A stretch of 14,760 bases of DNA from DASXRU01 sp036506395 (GTDB taxonomy: Bacteria; Acidobacteriota; Blastocatellia; Pyrinomonadales; Pyrinomonadaceae). Below, one piece after another: positions 6,634 to 13,502 of the stretch. The DNA lies in contig DASXRU010000121.1 of assembly GCA_036506395.1 (NCBI GenBank), positions 1 to 14,760 of the forward strand. The letters run 5' to 3'. Numbering within the stretch: the stretch's first letter is position 1; every line of letters begins with the position of its first letter. The notes under the pieces were generated by a model that saw only the letters and a program-made list of their open reading frames with translations, made no database searches and had not been told where the DNA came from. Both the position numbers and the translations under genes were made by a program.

Positions 6634-8034
6634 ATGGGGCAAAAAGAAAAACCAACGGTGCTGGTCGTTGATGACGATGCGGGAGTGCGGCGCGGATTGT
6701 ACTGGGCGCTAAGCGAAAGCTATTGCGTCGTCGAGGCCGCTAACCGTGCGGAAGCCAGTGAAAAATTGCAGGGCGACGACGTCGATGTAGTCCTCTGCGA
6801 TTTGCGCTTGCCTCCCGCATCCGAAGAGATCACCGAGGGTTTAGCGATCGTGGAACTGGCCCGAGCCCGCCGGCCGTCAGTTCCTGTGATCGTGATTACG
6901 GGCAGCGGATCTAAACAGGCCGCGCTGGAAGCGATTCGCCGCGGCGCGTACGGGTTCTTTGAAAAACCTTTTGATCCGGATGAGGTTCTGCACCTGGTGC
7001 ATCAAGCGGCCCGCCTCCGCAGTCTGGAGCAGGAGATCATCAGGCTGCGTTCGGAGGTGGTCGATAAAAAAGGTTTCGCTTGTCTGGTCGGAACAAGTCC
7101 GGCCCTCGAGAAGGTAATCAAGCAGGCAAGAGCTGTTGCGGCAACCAGCGCGACTGCACTTCTGATTGGCGAAAACGGCACCGGCAAAGAAATGCTGGCG
7201 CGGGCAATTCATGAGGAAAGCCCGCGGGCCGGGGCCCCGTTCGTCGGAGTTAGCTGCGCTGCTTTGCCGGAACTACTGATTGAGTCGGAACTCTTCGGCC
7301 ATGAGAAGGGTGCATTCACCGGGGCCTTTCAAATGCGAAAAGGACGATTCGAGGTCGCTGATGGCGGCACGCTTTTTCTGGATGAGATTAGCGAGCTAAC
7401 TCCAGCGGTGCAGGTCAAGCTGCTCCGCGTTCTCCAGGAACGGACTTTTGAACGCGTTGGCGGCAACAAAACACAATCGGTGGACATTCGTCTGATTGCT
7501 GCCAGCAATAGCGATCTGGAGGCAGAAGTTGAGTCCGGAAAATTTCGCCGCGATCTTTTCTATCGTCTGAATGTCGTTCCTCTCGTCTTGCCGCCCTTAC
7601 GCGAGCGGGCGGATGACATTCCTCTGCTCGCCAGGCATTTCGCGGCCAAGGCTGCGGCGAAGCATGGCCGGACGCCGCCATCACTTGAGCCGGCGCTGAT
7701 CGAAGCTCTATTGGATTACGATTGGCCGGGAAACCTGCGCGAACTCGAAAACGTAATCGAACGGCTGCTGGTTCTGACCGAAGGGCCACGGCTGGGTCTG
7801 GAGTTCTTACCGGAAAAAATGCTCCGTGCATTGCCAACCGCCGCGCCTGGAGACGAAGCGACGCTCGAAGGGGCAACCGCTGCTCTAAAACGTCGCATGA
7901 TTACGGCTGCGTTGCGGAGCGAAGGCGGCAACAAGGTCGCGGCCGCCAAACGCCTCGGCATCAGCCGTTCTTACCTGCATCGGCTCATCGGCGACCTGGA
8001 AATCAGCGAATCCGCTCATTCCGCCGAACACTGA
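6634..8034 (+). CDS. Sigma-54-dependent response regulator, NtrC family, PrsR-like
   Basis: This 466-residue enhancer-binding protein has three domains. The receiver (about 7-125) has acidic residues D13-D15, phospho-acceptor D56 in VVLCDLRLPP, and K111 in EKPFDPDE. The AAA+ domain (about 148-385) has Walker A GENGTGKE (179-186), the sigma-54-contacting loop GAFTGA (226-231), Walker B GGTLFLDEI (244-252), arginine-finger segment FRRDLFYRL (304-312) and sensor II WPGNLREL (364-371). The C-terminal Fis-type helix-turn-helix (about 420-455) reads NKVAAAKRLGISRSYLHRL. The intact GAFTGA predicts genuine activation of sigma-54 promoters. The LPP plus EG signature after the phosphorylated Asp and the overall layout resemble PrsR, partner of PrsK. 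No PEP-CTERM or exosortase gene is visible. The start is ATG at 6634; the Shine-Dalgarno is weak. A likely target promoter lies at 8181, just downstream. Confidence 0.95.
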   Translation: MGQKEKPTVLVVDDDAGVRRGLYWALSESYCVVEAANRAEASEKLQGDDVDVVLCDLRLPPASEEITEGLAIVELARARRPSVPVIVITGSGSKQAALEAIRRGAYGFFEKPFDPDEVLHLVHQAARLRSLEQEIIRLRSEVVDKKGFACLVGTSPALEKVIKQARAVAATSATALLIGENGTGKEMLARAIHEESPRAGAPFVGVSCAALPELLIESELFGHEKGAFTGAFQMRKGRFEVADGGTLFLDEISELTPAVQVKLLRVLQERTFERVGGNKTQSVDIRLIAASNSDLEAEVESGKFRRDLFYRLNVVPLVLPPLRERADDIPLLARHFAAKAAAKHGRTPPSLEPALIEALLDYDWPGNLRELENVIERLLVLTEGPRLGLEFLPEKMLRALPTAAPGDEATLEGATAALKRRMITAALRSEGGNKVAAAKRLGISRSYLHRLIGDLEISESAHSAEH

Positions 8035-8063
8035 AGTCCCACTCTGCTTCCCGACCGTCCACA

Positions 8064-8100
8064 ACTGTAGACAGATTGCTTCGGCAGTGTGCTCTACAGT
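8064..8100. promoter_or_regulatory. Candidate upstream activator site (spaced perfect dyad)
   Basis: ACTGTAGA (8064-8071) and its exact complement TCTACAGT (8093-8100) are 29 bp apart from start to start, close to three helical turns. The left half also forms a small palindrome, CTGTAGACAG (8065-8074). The dyad lies about 107-143 bp upstream of the start predicted from the sigma-54 element at 8181, a normal distance for an enhancer-binding-protein site. It also lies 30 bp past the regulator's stop codon. It could instead form an RNA stem with a 21-nt loop, but no T-run follows. Confidence 0.45.
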
Positions 8101-8180
8101 GAACAGGTAAGGCTTCTTGCAAATCCGCATATGAGTTCCAACTCTGTCAGACGAAAGAACTCCCTGATGATCTCAATCTT

Positions 8181-8196
8181 TGGAACAAACCTTGCA
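8181..8196 (+). promoter_or_regulatory. Sigma-54 (-24/-12) promoter for the stand-alone receiver gene
   Basis: TGGAACAAACCTTGCA matches the sigma-54 consensus TGGCACG-N4-TTGCW at all positions except C to A and G to A in the -24 block. The invariant GG (8182-8183) and GC (8194-8195) are exactly 10 bp apart. Transcription would start near 8207, giving a leader of about 54 nt to the ATG at 8261. An activator with an intact GAFTGA loop is encoded directly upstream, and a spaced dyad lies at a suitable enhancer distance. Confidence 0.68.
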
Positions 8197-8260
8197 CATA
8201 GATCGTTTCTCTTACCCTGGAGTCCTAATGGAGTGTTCCTCACAAAGGAGAGAATCAGAG

Positions 8261-8653
8261 ATGAAGCCCAGGCTCTTGATTGTCGACGATGATTCAGCGA
8301 TCACCCAGCAATTGTTCTGGACGCTGAGCGACGAGTACGAAGTTATGGCGGCCAACGACCTCCAGTCGGCGCTACGCCGGACGATGATTTATGCCCCCGA
8401 TGTTGCCATCCTCGATCTGCACTTGCCGCCGATGATTGATTCACCGGAGGTGGGGATGCGAATCCTGGATTACCTCAAAGCTCACGTGCCGGAATCGAAA
8501 GTGCTGGTGATCAGTTCAGCGGCCAACAACGAAACGCAGCAAGCTTGTTTCGAGCATGGTGCTGACGGGTTTCTTGACAAGCCTTTCGAAACCGAGCACC
8601 TGCTTGCCATGCTGCATCGGATAGCACCCGAGCGCCATTTTGACATGGCTTGA
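8261..8653 (+). CDS. Stand-alone receiver-domain response regulator
   Basis: This 130-residue protein consists only of a CheY-like receiver: acidic pocket VDDDSA (residues 8-13), phospho-acceptor D52 in VAILDLHLPP, conserved Ser in VLVISSAAN, and Lys in FLDKPFE. It has no output domain. Its LPP motif followed by SPEVGM parallels LPPASEEITEG in the enhancer-binding protein upstream, which suggests the two receivers are paralogues and may share the kinase. ATG 8261 is chosen over the upstream TTG at 8180: AAAGGAG (8244-8250) lies 10 nt before it, the protein starts directly with the first receiver strand, and the longer frame would run through the sigma-54 promoter. A palindromic repeat begins 3 bp after the stop. 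Possible roles are phosphate sink, connector or feedback element (inference). Confidence 0.9.
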   Translation: MKPRLLIVDDDSAITQQLFWTLSDEYEVMAANDLQSALRRTMIYAPDVAILDLHLPPMIDSPEVGMRILDYLKAHVPESKVLVISSAANNETQQACFEHGADGFLDKPFETEHLLAMLHRIAPERHFDMA

Positions 8654-8655
8654 TT

Positions 8656-8777
8656 GCTTTGGAGCGCGCCGGCAGAGCGAAGCGGCGACGGCGCTTTGGT
8701 CGCGCGCTGCTTCCCTTATTCGATCGCCTGCGAAGATAATCCAAAGCGGGGTCGCGCTGCGCTTGCCACCGCACTCC
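8656..8777. repeat. Long palindromic intergenic repeat, copy 2
   Basis: The left arm (8656-8699) and right arm (8741-8777) are imperfect reverse complements, with outer GGAG.../...CTCC ends and inner CTTTGG/CCAAAG ends; the loop is 41 nt. The left arm is nearly identical to that of copy 1 at 3400. It starts 3 bp after the receiver stop codon and could form a strong stem at the 3' end of that mRNA. The rest of the gap to 8934 shows no gene; a weak promoter for the LON-domain gene could lie there but is not convincing. Confidence 0.8.
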
Positions 8778-8934
8778 CCAGTTGCTTCTCATTGAAAGTC
8801 GGATCTTCCCGCTTCCGTTGCGGCCTGCTGACTTCTGCCACCCCGTCTGCGATAATACCCCGGTCAATAGTTTCAACTCTTGCTTGCTTGCGGTGATTCA
8901 CTACTGTAGGGCGATTGCAAATAAACTGATTTTC

Positions 8935-9636
8935 ATGAGCGAAGCTTTAGACAGAATGCGAGGCATGCGCGAGTTACCGCTGTTTCCGCTGCCGATCGTG
9001 CTGTTCCCGGGTGTACCACTCCCATTGCATATATTTGAACCGCGCTATCGCGAAATGCTCAGCGACATTCGTGCCAGCGGCAATTTGTTTGGTCTGTCCT
9101 ACTTTGATCCCGGCGCTTCGGAAAAAGATCTTCCCTCGCCTGGTCACGTCGGATGCGTCGCCGAAGTGACCGAGACCCAGGCGCTCCCTGACGGTCGTTC
9201 CAACATTCTGACAGTTGGCCTGGTTCGTTATCGCGTGGATGCCTACGTGGAACGCGGCGATCCGTATTTGGTGGGCCGGGTTTCCTACTTTGAAGACGAT
9301 GACGAGGATGAAGAAGGTCTGATGGAACGATCCCGGGAGGTTGCGGCGATGTTCATGCGCATCGCGCGAGCTGTGCGCACGATCAATGATGAGCGTGCCA
9401 ACCTGCCCGACATTTCGGATACCGAGCCCCAGCGTCTGTCTTTTCTGGTAGCCGCAGCGATGGAAATGGAGTCTGACGTGAAGCTGGAAATGCTTGTGCT
9501 GCGCTCCACTTCAGAACGATTGAAGCGTTTACGCGACATGCTGACGCGGGCGATGCCGGGTTACGAAGAGCGCGCCCGAGTCCACGCGATTGCCAAGGGC
9601 AACGGCCACACGGGCCGAAAAGTTGATGTCGAATGA
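8935..9636 (+). CDS. LON N-terminal (substrate-binding) domain protein without protease
   Basis: This 233-residue protein opens with the characteristic LON_substr_bdg segment ELPLFPLPIVLFPGVPLPLH followed by IFEPRYREML (about residues 13-42). A beta-rich half follows, then an acidic run EDDDEDEEG (120-128) and a helical C-terminus (about 130-215) rich in arginine and glutamate. There is no AAA+ ATPase or Ser-Lys peptidase domain, so this is the free-standing relative of the Lon protease N-domain, whose cellular role is poorly defined. The reading frame is open back to 8782, but that extension crosses intergenic repeat sequence. ATG 8935 puts the LON motif at the normal distance from the start. 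No strong Shine-Dalgarno is seen. The 3' end overlaps the MoaD-MoaE gene by 11 nt, indicating an operon. Confidence 0.88.
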   Translation: MSEALDRMRGMRELPLFPLPIVLFPGVPLPLHIFEPRYREMLSDIRASGNLFGLSYFDPGASEKDLPSPGHVGCVAEVTETQALPDGRSNILTVGLVRYRVDAYVERGDPYLVGRVSYFEDDDEDEEGLMERSREVAAMFMRIARAVRTINDERANLPDISDTEPQRLSFLVAAAMEMESDVKLEMLVLRSTSERLKRLRDMLTRAMPGYEERARVHAIAKGNGHTGRKVDVE

Positions 9637-10420
9637 ACCCCAACCACAATCAATGCGCGTCCAGGTCTTTTTCTTCGGCGCGGCGCGTGACGCCGCCGGT
9701 CACGATCAGGTTGAGCTTGAACTACCTTCGTCCTGTCATGCCGCCAACGCATTTGAAAAGGTACTGATGGCTTACCCGGCATTGCGGCGGTTCGGCCGTT
9801 CCTTGCTATTTGCGGTTAACCAGGAATACGCGCTCGGGGATCGTGAAATCCACAATGGTGACGAGCTCGCTGTGTTTCCCCCGGTCAGCGGCGGAGGGAG
9901 CGCGAATGATGACCGCAAGCGAACTGAGCCGCTGAATACCGGAAACGCGGGCGCGTCTCCAGCATCAACCCCAGGCAAAGACTTCTTTGAACTGATTACC
10001 GATCCGATCGAGGTCGGTGCAGTAGCCCGCCGCGTTGTGCTGCCGGAATGCGGCGCCACCGTTACGCTGGATGGCTATGCGCGCGAATGGACCAGGGGAC
10101 GCCGGACGCTTCACCTGGTTTACGAAGCTTATGAGCCGATGGCGCTCACCGAGATGCAACGTTTGGGGCGCGAAGCCCATCAACACTTCGACATTGCGCA
10201 CATTGGGATCGTGCATAGAACCGGACGGTTGGAGATTGGCGAGACCAGCGTGGTAATTGCCGTCAGTGCTCCGCATCGTCGCGCGGCCTTCGAGGCCTGC
10301 GAATGGGCCATTCGTGAATTGAAGCGCACCGTCCCTATCTGGAAAAAAGAAGTTTTCGAAGATGGCGAAGTCTGGGTCGAAGGCGAAGACGCGAGTCCGG
10401 GTCAAGACTTCAAATCTTGA
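9626..10420 (+). CDS. moaX: MoaD-MoaE fusion, molybdopterin synthase (small and large subunits in one chain)
   Basis: This 264-residue fusion has a MoaD ubiquitin-like domain (about 10-90), beginning MRVQVFFFGAARDAAG and ending VFPPVSGG. A low-complexity linker (about 91-117) follows, then a MoaE domain (about 118-253). MoaE hallmarks are GYAREWTRGRRTLHLVYEAY, the HRTGRLEIGE segment, APHRRAAFEAC, and KRTVPIWKKE with K233 and K240 at the places of the catalytic lysines of E. coli MoaE. Molybdopterin synthase inserts two sulfurs into cPMP; MoaD carries them as a thiocarboxylate on its terminal Gly-Gly. Here that Gly-Gly (89-90, followed by another Gly) is internal, so cleavage is presumably needed, as described for mycobacterial MoaX. 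ATG 9626 overlaps the previous gene by 11 nt; ATG 9653 is an alternative that starts exactly at the MoaD fold. No other Mo-cofactor gene is in the window. Confidence 0.93.
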   Translation: MSNEPQPQSMRVQVFFFGAARDAAGHDQVELELPSSCHAANAFEKVLMAYPALRRFGRSLLFAVNQEYALGDREIHNGDELAVFPPVSGGGSANDDRKRTEPLNTGNAGASPASTPGKDFFELITDPIEVGAVARRVVLPECGATVTLDGYAREWTRGRRTLHLVYEAYEPMALTEMQRLGREAHQHFDIAHIGIVHRTGRLEIGETSVVIAVSAPHRRAAFEACEWAIRELKRTVPIWKKEVFEDGEVWVEGEDASPGQDFKS

Positions 10421-10525
10421 GTATCAAAGTTCAACTGGGAAAACTTGCAGTTAGGAAGGCGGGCTTGCCCCCGCTCTGTCCTTGGTATGATCCGCCAGGC
10501 TGCATTCAAATTCTAATCAGCCGAG

Positions 10526-10539
10526 CCCCGCCTCGCGGG
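10526..10539. terminator. Weak GC hairpin between the convergent moaD-moaE and gyrA genes
   Basis: CCCCGC-CTC-GCGGG forms a 5-6 bp GC stem with a 3-nt loop just past the gyrA stop codon, in a 125-bp convergent gap. There is no T-run on either strand. It is offered only as the best available stem for ending one or both transcripts. Confidence 0.2.
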
Positions 10540-10545
10540 CGTCAC

Positions 10546-13110
10546 TTACTCTGGCACTAATACTTCCGCATCATCATCCTCCGTCGCTGCATCTACCAGC
10601 GAAGCGCTGGTCACCTTGTCGCCGCCGTCGGTCTTAATCAAACGCACGCCCTGCGCGCTGCGGCCGGTCTTGCGAATGCTGTCGGCCTCAATGCGGATCA
10701 GCTTGCCCTGCTGGGTGATGATCATGATCTCCGATTCCGCGTCGACTGGAAAGACGGCCACGACTTTACCAGTCTTTTCGGTCGTCTTCATGTTGATGAC
10801 ACCTTTGCCGCCGCGGGCCTGCAAACGATAGGTCGTTATCGGCGTCTGCTTGCCATAGCCCTGTTCGGAAACCGAAAGCATCTTTTCCGAATCGTCCGCG
10901 GAGACAGCGCAGAGTGAAACGACGTAATCGTCTTTGCGCAAGTCTATGCCGCGAACACCGCGGGTGGCGCGTCCCATGGGCCGAACGTTTTTCTCGTCGA
11001 ACCGGATAGCCTGGCCATTATGAGTCGCGATAAAAATGCGTTTCGTGCCGTCGGTAAGTACGACATCAAGCAGTTCGTCGCCTTCGTCGACATTGATGGC
11101 ATTGATCCCGTTGGTGCGGATGTTTTGAAACTCCGACAGCGCAGTCTTCTTGATTACCCCTTTGCTTGTCACCAGTAAAACATAGCGTCCTTCGGAAAAT
11201 TCCCGCACCGGCACTACGCCGGCCAGTTTCCGCTCCGAAGGAATACTGATGAGGTTCACTACGGCTTTACCCCGGGCCGAGGCAGCGGCGTCAGGCACTT
11301 CATGGACCTTCAGTTTGTAAACCTGACCATCGTCGGTGAAGATCATGATGTACGCGTGCGTTGAAGCAATGAAGAGATGTTCCACATAATCATCACCCTT
11401 GGCCGCGGCGCCAAAGCGCCCTTTGCCGCCACGACCCTGTCGCTGGTACGTTGTAACCGGCGTGCGCTTGATGTAACCGCTGTGGGTAACAGTGATGGCT
11501 ACGTCTTCGTCGGCAATCAGGTCCTCGATTGACAGCTCCACTCCTTCGTCCACAATCTCGGTGCGTCGCTCGTCGCCAAAGTCCTTCTTAACTTCTTCCA
11601 GCTCATTAACGATCACGCGCCGCAGCGAGCTTTCATTGGCCAGAATTTCTTCGAGCTCCGCAATCAGCTTGATAATTGCCTCGTACTCGTCCGTAATCTT
11701 TTGTCTTTCCAGCGCGGACAACCGCCGCAGTTGCAGATCCAGAATCGCCTGCGCCTGCAGTTCCGAAAAAGCCAGACGCTCCATTATCTTCCTGAGCTTG
11801 GGCAAGTACTTTGCAAGCGGTTCGCTGGAGGGTACGCCCTTCCAGTTCTTCACCTCATCCATGTTCTGAGTGTTGCCCATCAACCACTGGCGGGCCTCGT
11901 CCACTGAACGCGAGTTGCGAATCAAAGTGACAATTGAGTCGAGCGCATCAATCGCTTTCGTCAGCCCCTCTAAAATGTGCGCCCGGGCCTGCGCTTTACG
12001 CAGCTCGTACTCCGTGCGCCGGCGCACTACTTCGCGCCGAAACTCGATGAAGCATTCCAGCATTTGCTTCAGGTTCAGGACGCGCGGCTGACCGTTCACA
12101 ATGGCGAGATTAATCACGCCGAAAGATGACTGCATCGGCGTCATTTTGTAGAGCTTGTTGAGCACGACCTGGGGCACGGCGTCGCGTTTCAATTCGACGA
12201 CGATGCGCATGCCCTCGCGATCCGATTCGTCGCGCAGATCGGACACGCCCTCGATCTTCTTTTCATTCATCAACTCGGCGATGCGCTCGATCAGGCGGGC
12301 CTTGTTGACCTGAAACGGAATCTCTGTGATTACGATGGCGTCGCGCTCGGTTGAGCCCCGCCCGATGCGATCGATGCCGGCCCGGGCGCGCATTTGCACG
12401 ATGCCGCGGCCTTCCGTATAAGATTTTCTGATCTCTTCGCGCCCGTAAATAAATCCGCCAGTGGGAAAGTCGGGACCGGTCACGATCTTCAGCAGCTCTT
12501 CGATCTTGATTTCCGGCTTGCGCAAGACGGCGATCGTCGCATCCACGATTTCGGTCAGGTTGTGGGGCGGAATCTTCGTCGCCATACCCACGGCAATACC
12601 GTCTGAGCCGTTGATAAGGAGGTTCGGAACGCGCGCCGGCAGGACAGTAGGTTCGCTTAACGATTCGTCATAGTTTGGCTGGAAGTTGACGGTCTCTTTT
12701 TCGATATCGGCCAGCACTTCGTTGGCCAGCCGGGCCATGCGCACTTCCGTGTAGCGCATCGCTGCCGCCGCGTCGCCGTCGACCGAGCCGAAGTTGCCCT
12801 GCCCGTCGATCAGCGGGTAGCGCATGGAAAAGTGTTGCGCCAGTCGAACAATGGTGTCGTAAACCGCAGTGTCGCCGTGCGGGTGATACTTACCAATCAC
12901 GTCGCCAACCACGCGCGCGCTTTTCTTGTAGGCTTTGTTGTAGGTATTCCCCAGCTCGTGCATCGCCCACAATACTCGGCGGTGAACCGGCTTCAGCCCG
13001 TCGCGCACGTCCGGCAGGGCGCGCCCAATAATCACTGACATCGCATAGTCCAGGTAGGACCGGCGCATCTCGTCTTCAATAGCTATGTGGTTGCGTTCAA
13101 GTGTTTCCAT
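10546..13110 (-). CDS. gyrA: DNA gyrase subunit A
   Basis: This 854-residue protein is the DNA-cleaving subunit of gyrase, which works with GyrB to introduce negative supercoils. The N-terminal breakage-reunion domain carries the catalytic Tyr120 in AMRYTEVRM. The quinolone-determining region is HPHGDTAVYD, with T81 where E. coli has S83 and D85 where it has D87. A helical tower and exit gate follow, including FSELQAQAILDLQLRRLSALE (449-469). An extra segment at about 408-446 precedes it, in the position where E. coli also has an insertion. The C-terminal beta-pinwheel begins near 535. It contains the GyrA box as QGRGGKG (558-564), which favours gyrase over topoisomerase IV ParC, and a later ARGGKG repeat. 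The start ATG at 13110 is preceded by AAAGG about 8 nt upstream. The gene stands alone, without gyrB beside it. Confidence 0.97.
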   Translation of the reverse strand: METLERNHIAIEDEMRRSYLDYAMSVIIGRALPDVRDGLKPVHRRVLWAMHELGNTYNKAYKKSARVVGDVIGKYHPHGDTAVYDTIVRLAQHFSMRYPLIDGQGNFGSVDGDAAAAMRYTEVRMARLANEVLADIEKETVNFQPNYDESLSEPTVLPARVPNLLINGSDGIAVGMATKIPPHNLTEIVDATIAVLRKPEIKIEELLKIVTGPDFPTGGFIYGREEIRKSYTEGRGIVQMRARAGIDRIGRGSTERDAIVITEIPFQVNKARLIERIAELMNEKKIEGVSDLRDESDREGMRIVVELKRDAVPQVVLNKLYKMTPMQSSFGVINLAIVNGQPRVLNLKQMLECFIEFRREVVRRRTEYELRKAQARAHILEGLTKAIDALDSIVTLIRNSRSVDEARQWLMGNTQNMDEVKNWKGVPSSEPLAKYLPKLRKIMERLAFSELQAQAILDLQLRRLSALERQKITDEYEAIIKLIAELEEILANESSLRRVIVNELEEVKKDFGDERRTEIVDEGVELSIEDLIADEDVAITVTHSGYIKRTPVTTYQRQGRGGKGRFGAAAKGDDYVEHLFIASTHAYIMIFTDDGQVYKLKVHEVPDAAASARGKAVVNLISIPSERKLAGVVPVREFSEGRYVLLVTSKGVIKKTALSEFQNIRTNGINAINVDEGDELLDVVLTDGTKRIFIATHNGQAIRFDEKNVRPMGRATRGVRGIDLRKDDYVVSLCAVSADDSEKMLSVSEQGYGKQTPITTYRLQARGGKGVINMKTTEKTGKVVAVFPVDAESEIMIITQQGKLIRIEADSIRKTGRSAQGVRLIKTDGGDKVTSASLVDAATEDDDAEVLVPE

Positions 13111-13257
13111 TAATCAAACCTTTCCAGTACAATCCGCCCGTCCTGCTGGCTGACGCTTTCAGTCTCATCATTGCTTGTTGGCCTGCCGCGGACCGTCGAA
13201 AGCCACTGGGAAAACTCTTTCTCAGACACGAGGAATGGAGAGCTGTTTTAGAGATTT

Positions 13258-13279
13258 CCGGCGCTTGTTCGAGCGCCGG
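13258..13279 (-). promoter_or_regulatory. Perfect GC hairpin in the predicted gyrA 5' leader
   Basis: CCGGCGCT (13258-13265) pairs with AGCGCCGG (13272-13279): 8 perfect base pairs plus a possible T-G wobble, with a 4-6 nt loop. In the plus direction it is followed by TTTCT, which looks superficially like an intrinsic terminator, but no plus-strand gene precedes it. In the minus direction it lies about 20-40 nt downstream of the predicted gyrA transcription start and 148 bp before the start codon. It could stabilise the mRNA 5' end or take part in control of gyrA. Confidence 0.45.
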
Positions 13280-13304
13280 TTTCTGACCCTTCAAGGTACA
13301 CGTT

Positions 13305-13333
13305 ATCTTAGCCTGAAACCCGAGCTTTGGCAA
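13305..13333 (-). promoter_or_regulatory. Candidate sigma-70-type promoter for gyrA
   Basis: Read on the minus strand, TTGCCA (13333-13328, five of six matches to the -35 consensus) and TAAGAT (13310-13305, four of six to the -10) are separated by the ideal 17 bp. Transcription would start near 13298, leaving a leader of about 188 nt that contains the hairpin at 13258-13279. Confidence 0.5.
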
Positions 13334-13476
13334 ACTGGCAAAAGGCCGAAAAGTTCAATAAAATCAGGCTATTCGGCCCACTTTGAAAAAATCATAATAC
13401 GCCCGTCTTTGGGGTTGACTAAGGCACCATTTTCCCCTGGTTGAAATAGGCCTTTGGCGGTCAGAAAAAGCTATCA

Positions 13477-13502
13477 CTTATGACGGAACCTTATGACGGA
13501 AA
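13477..13502 (+). repeat. 13-nt tandem duplication over the PilZ gene start
   Basis: CTTATGACGGAA occurs at 13477-13488 and again at 13490-13501, a period of 13 nt. Each copy holds an ATG, but because 13 is not a multiple of three they are in different frames. The ATG at 13480 opens the 253-residue PilZ frame; the ATG at 13493 runs into a stop after about 13 codons. Confidence 0.7.

Larger units (their letters stand above)
13111..13479. other. 369-bp divergent intergenic region between gyrA and the PilZ gene
   Basis: No convincing coding sequence is seen on either strand. Short open frames here lack known motifs and ribosome-binding sites. The region holds a likely minus-strand gyrA promoter (13305-13333), a strong hairpin in the predicted gyrA leader (13258-13279), and a weak plus-strand candidate for the PilZ gene: CTGGCA at 13335-13340, then 18 bp, then TAAAAT at 13359-13364. 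The last has only four of six matches in the -35. Confidence 0.6.

Noticed and set aside
4458..8034. Calling the kinase and regulator prsK and prsR outright.
   Set aside because: The kinase sensor architecture differs from PrsK and no PEP-CTERM, exosortase or exopolysaccharide gene is in the window, so only resemblance is claimed.
11492..12091. Long plus-strand frames antisense to gyrA.
   Set aside because: They are very rich in serine and arginine, as expected for the shadow of a GC-biased gene on the other strand.
13258..13284. Hairpin followed by TTTCT on the plus strand, looking like an intrinsic terminator.
   Set aside because: No plus-strand gene lies upstream (gyrA is on the minus strand) and the T-tract is short. 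It fits better as a leader element of gyrA.
13101..13444. Short plus-strand open frames (61 and 89 codons) in the gyrA-PilZ gap.
   Set aside because: No Shine-Dalgarno, no recognisable motif, and they cross the promoter and hairpin of gyrA. Judged non-coding.
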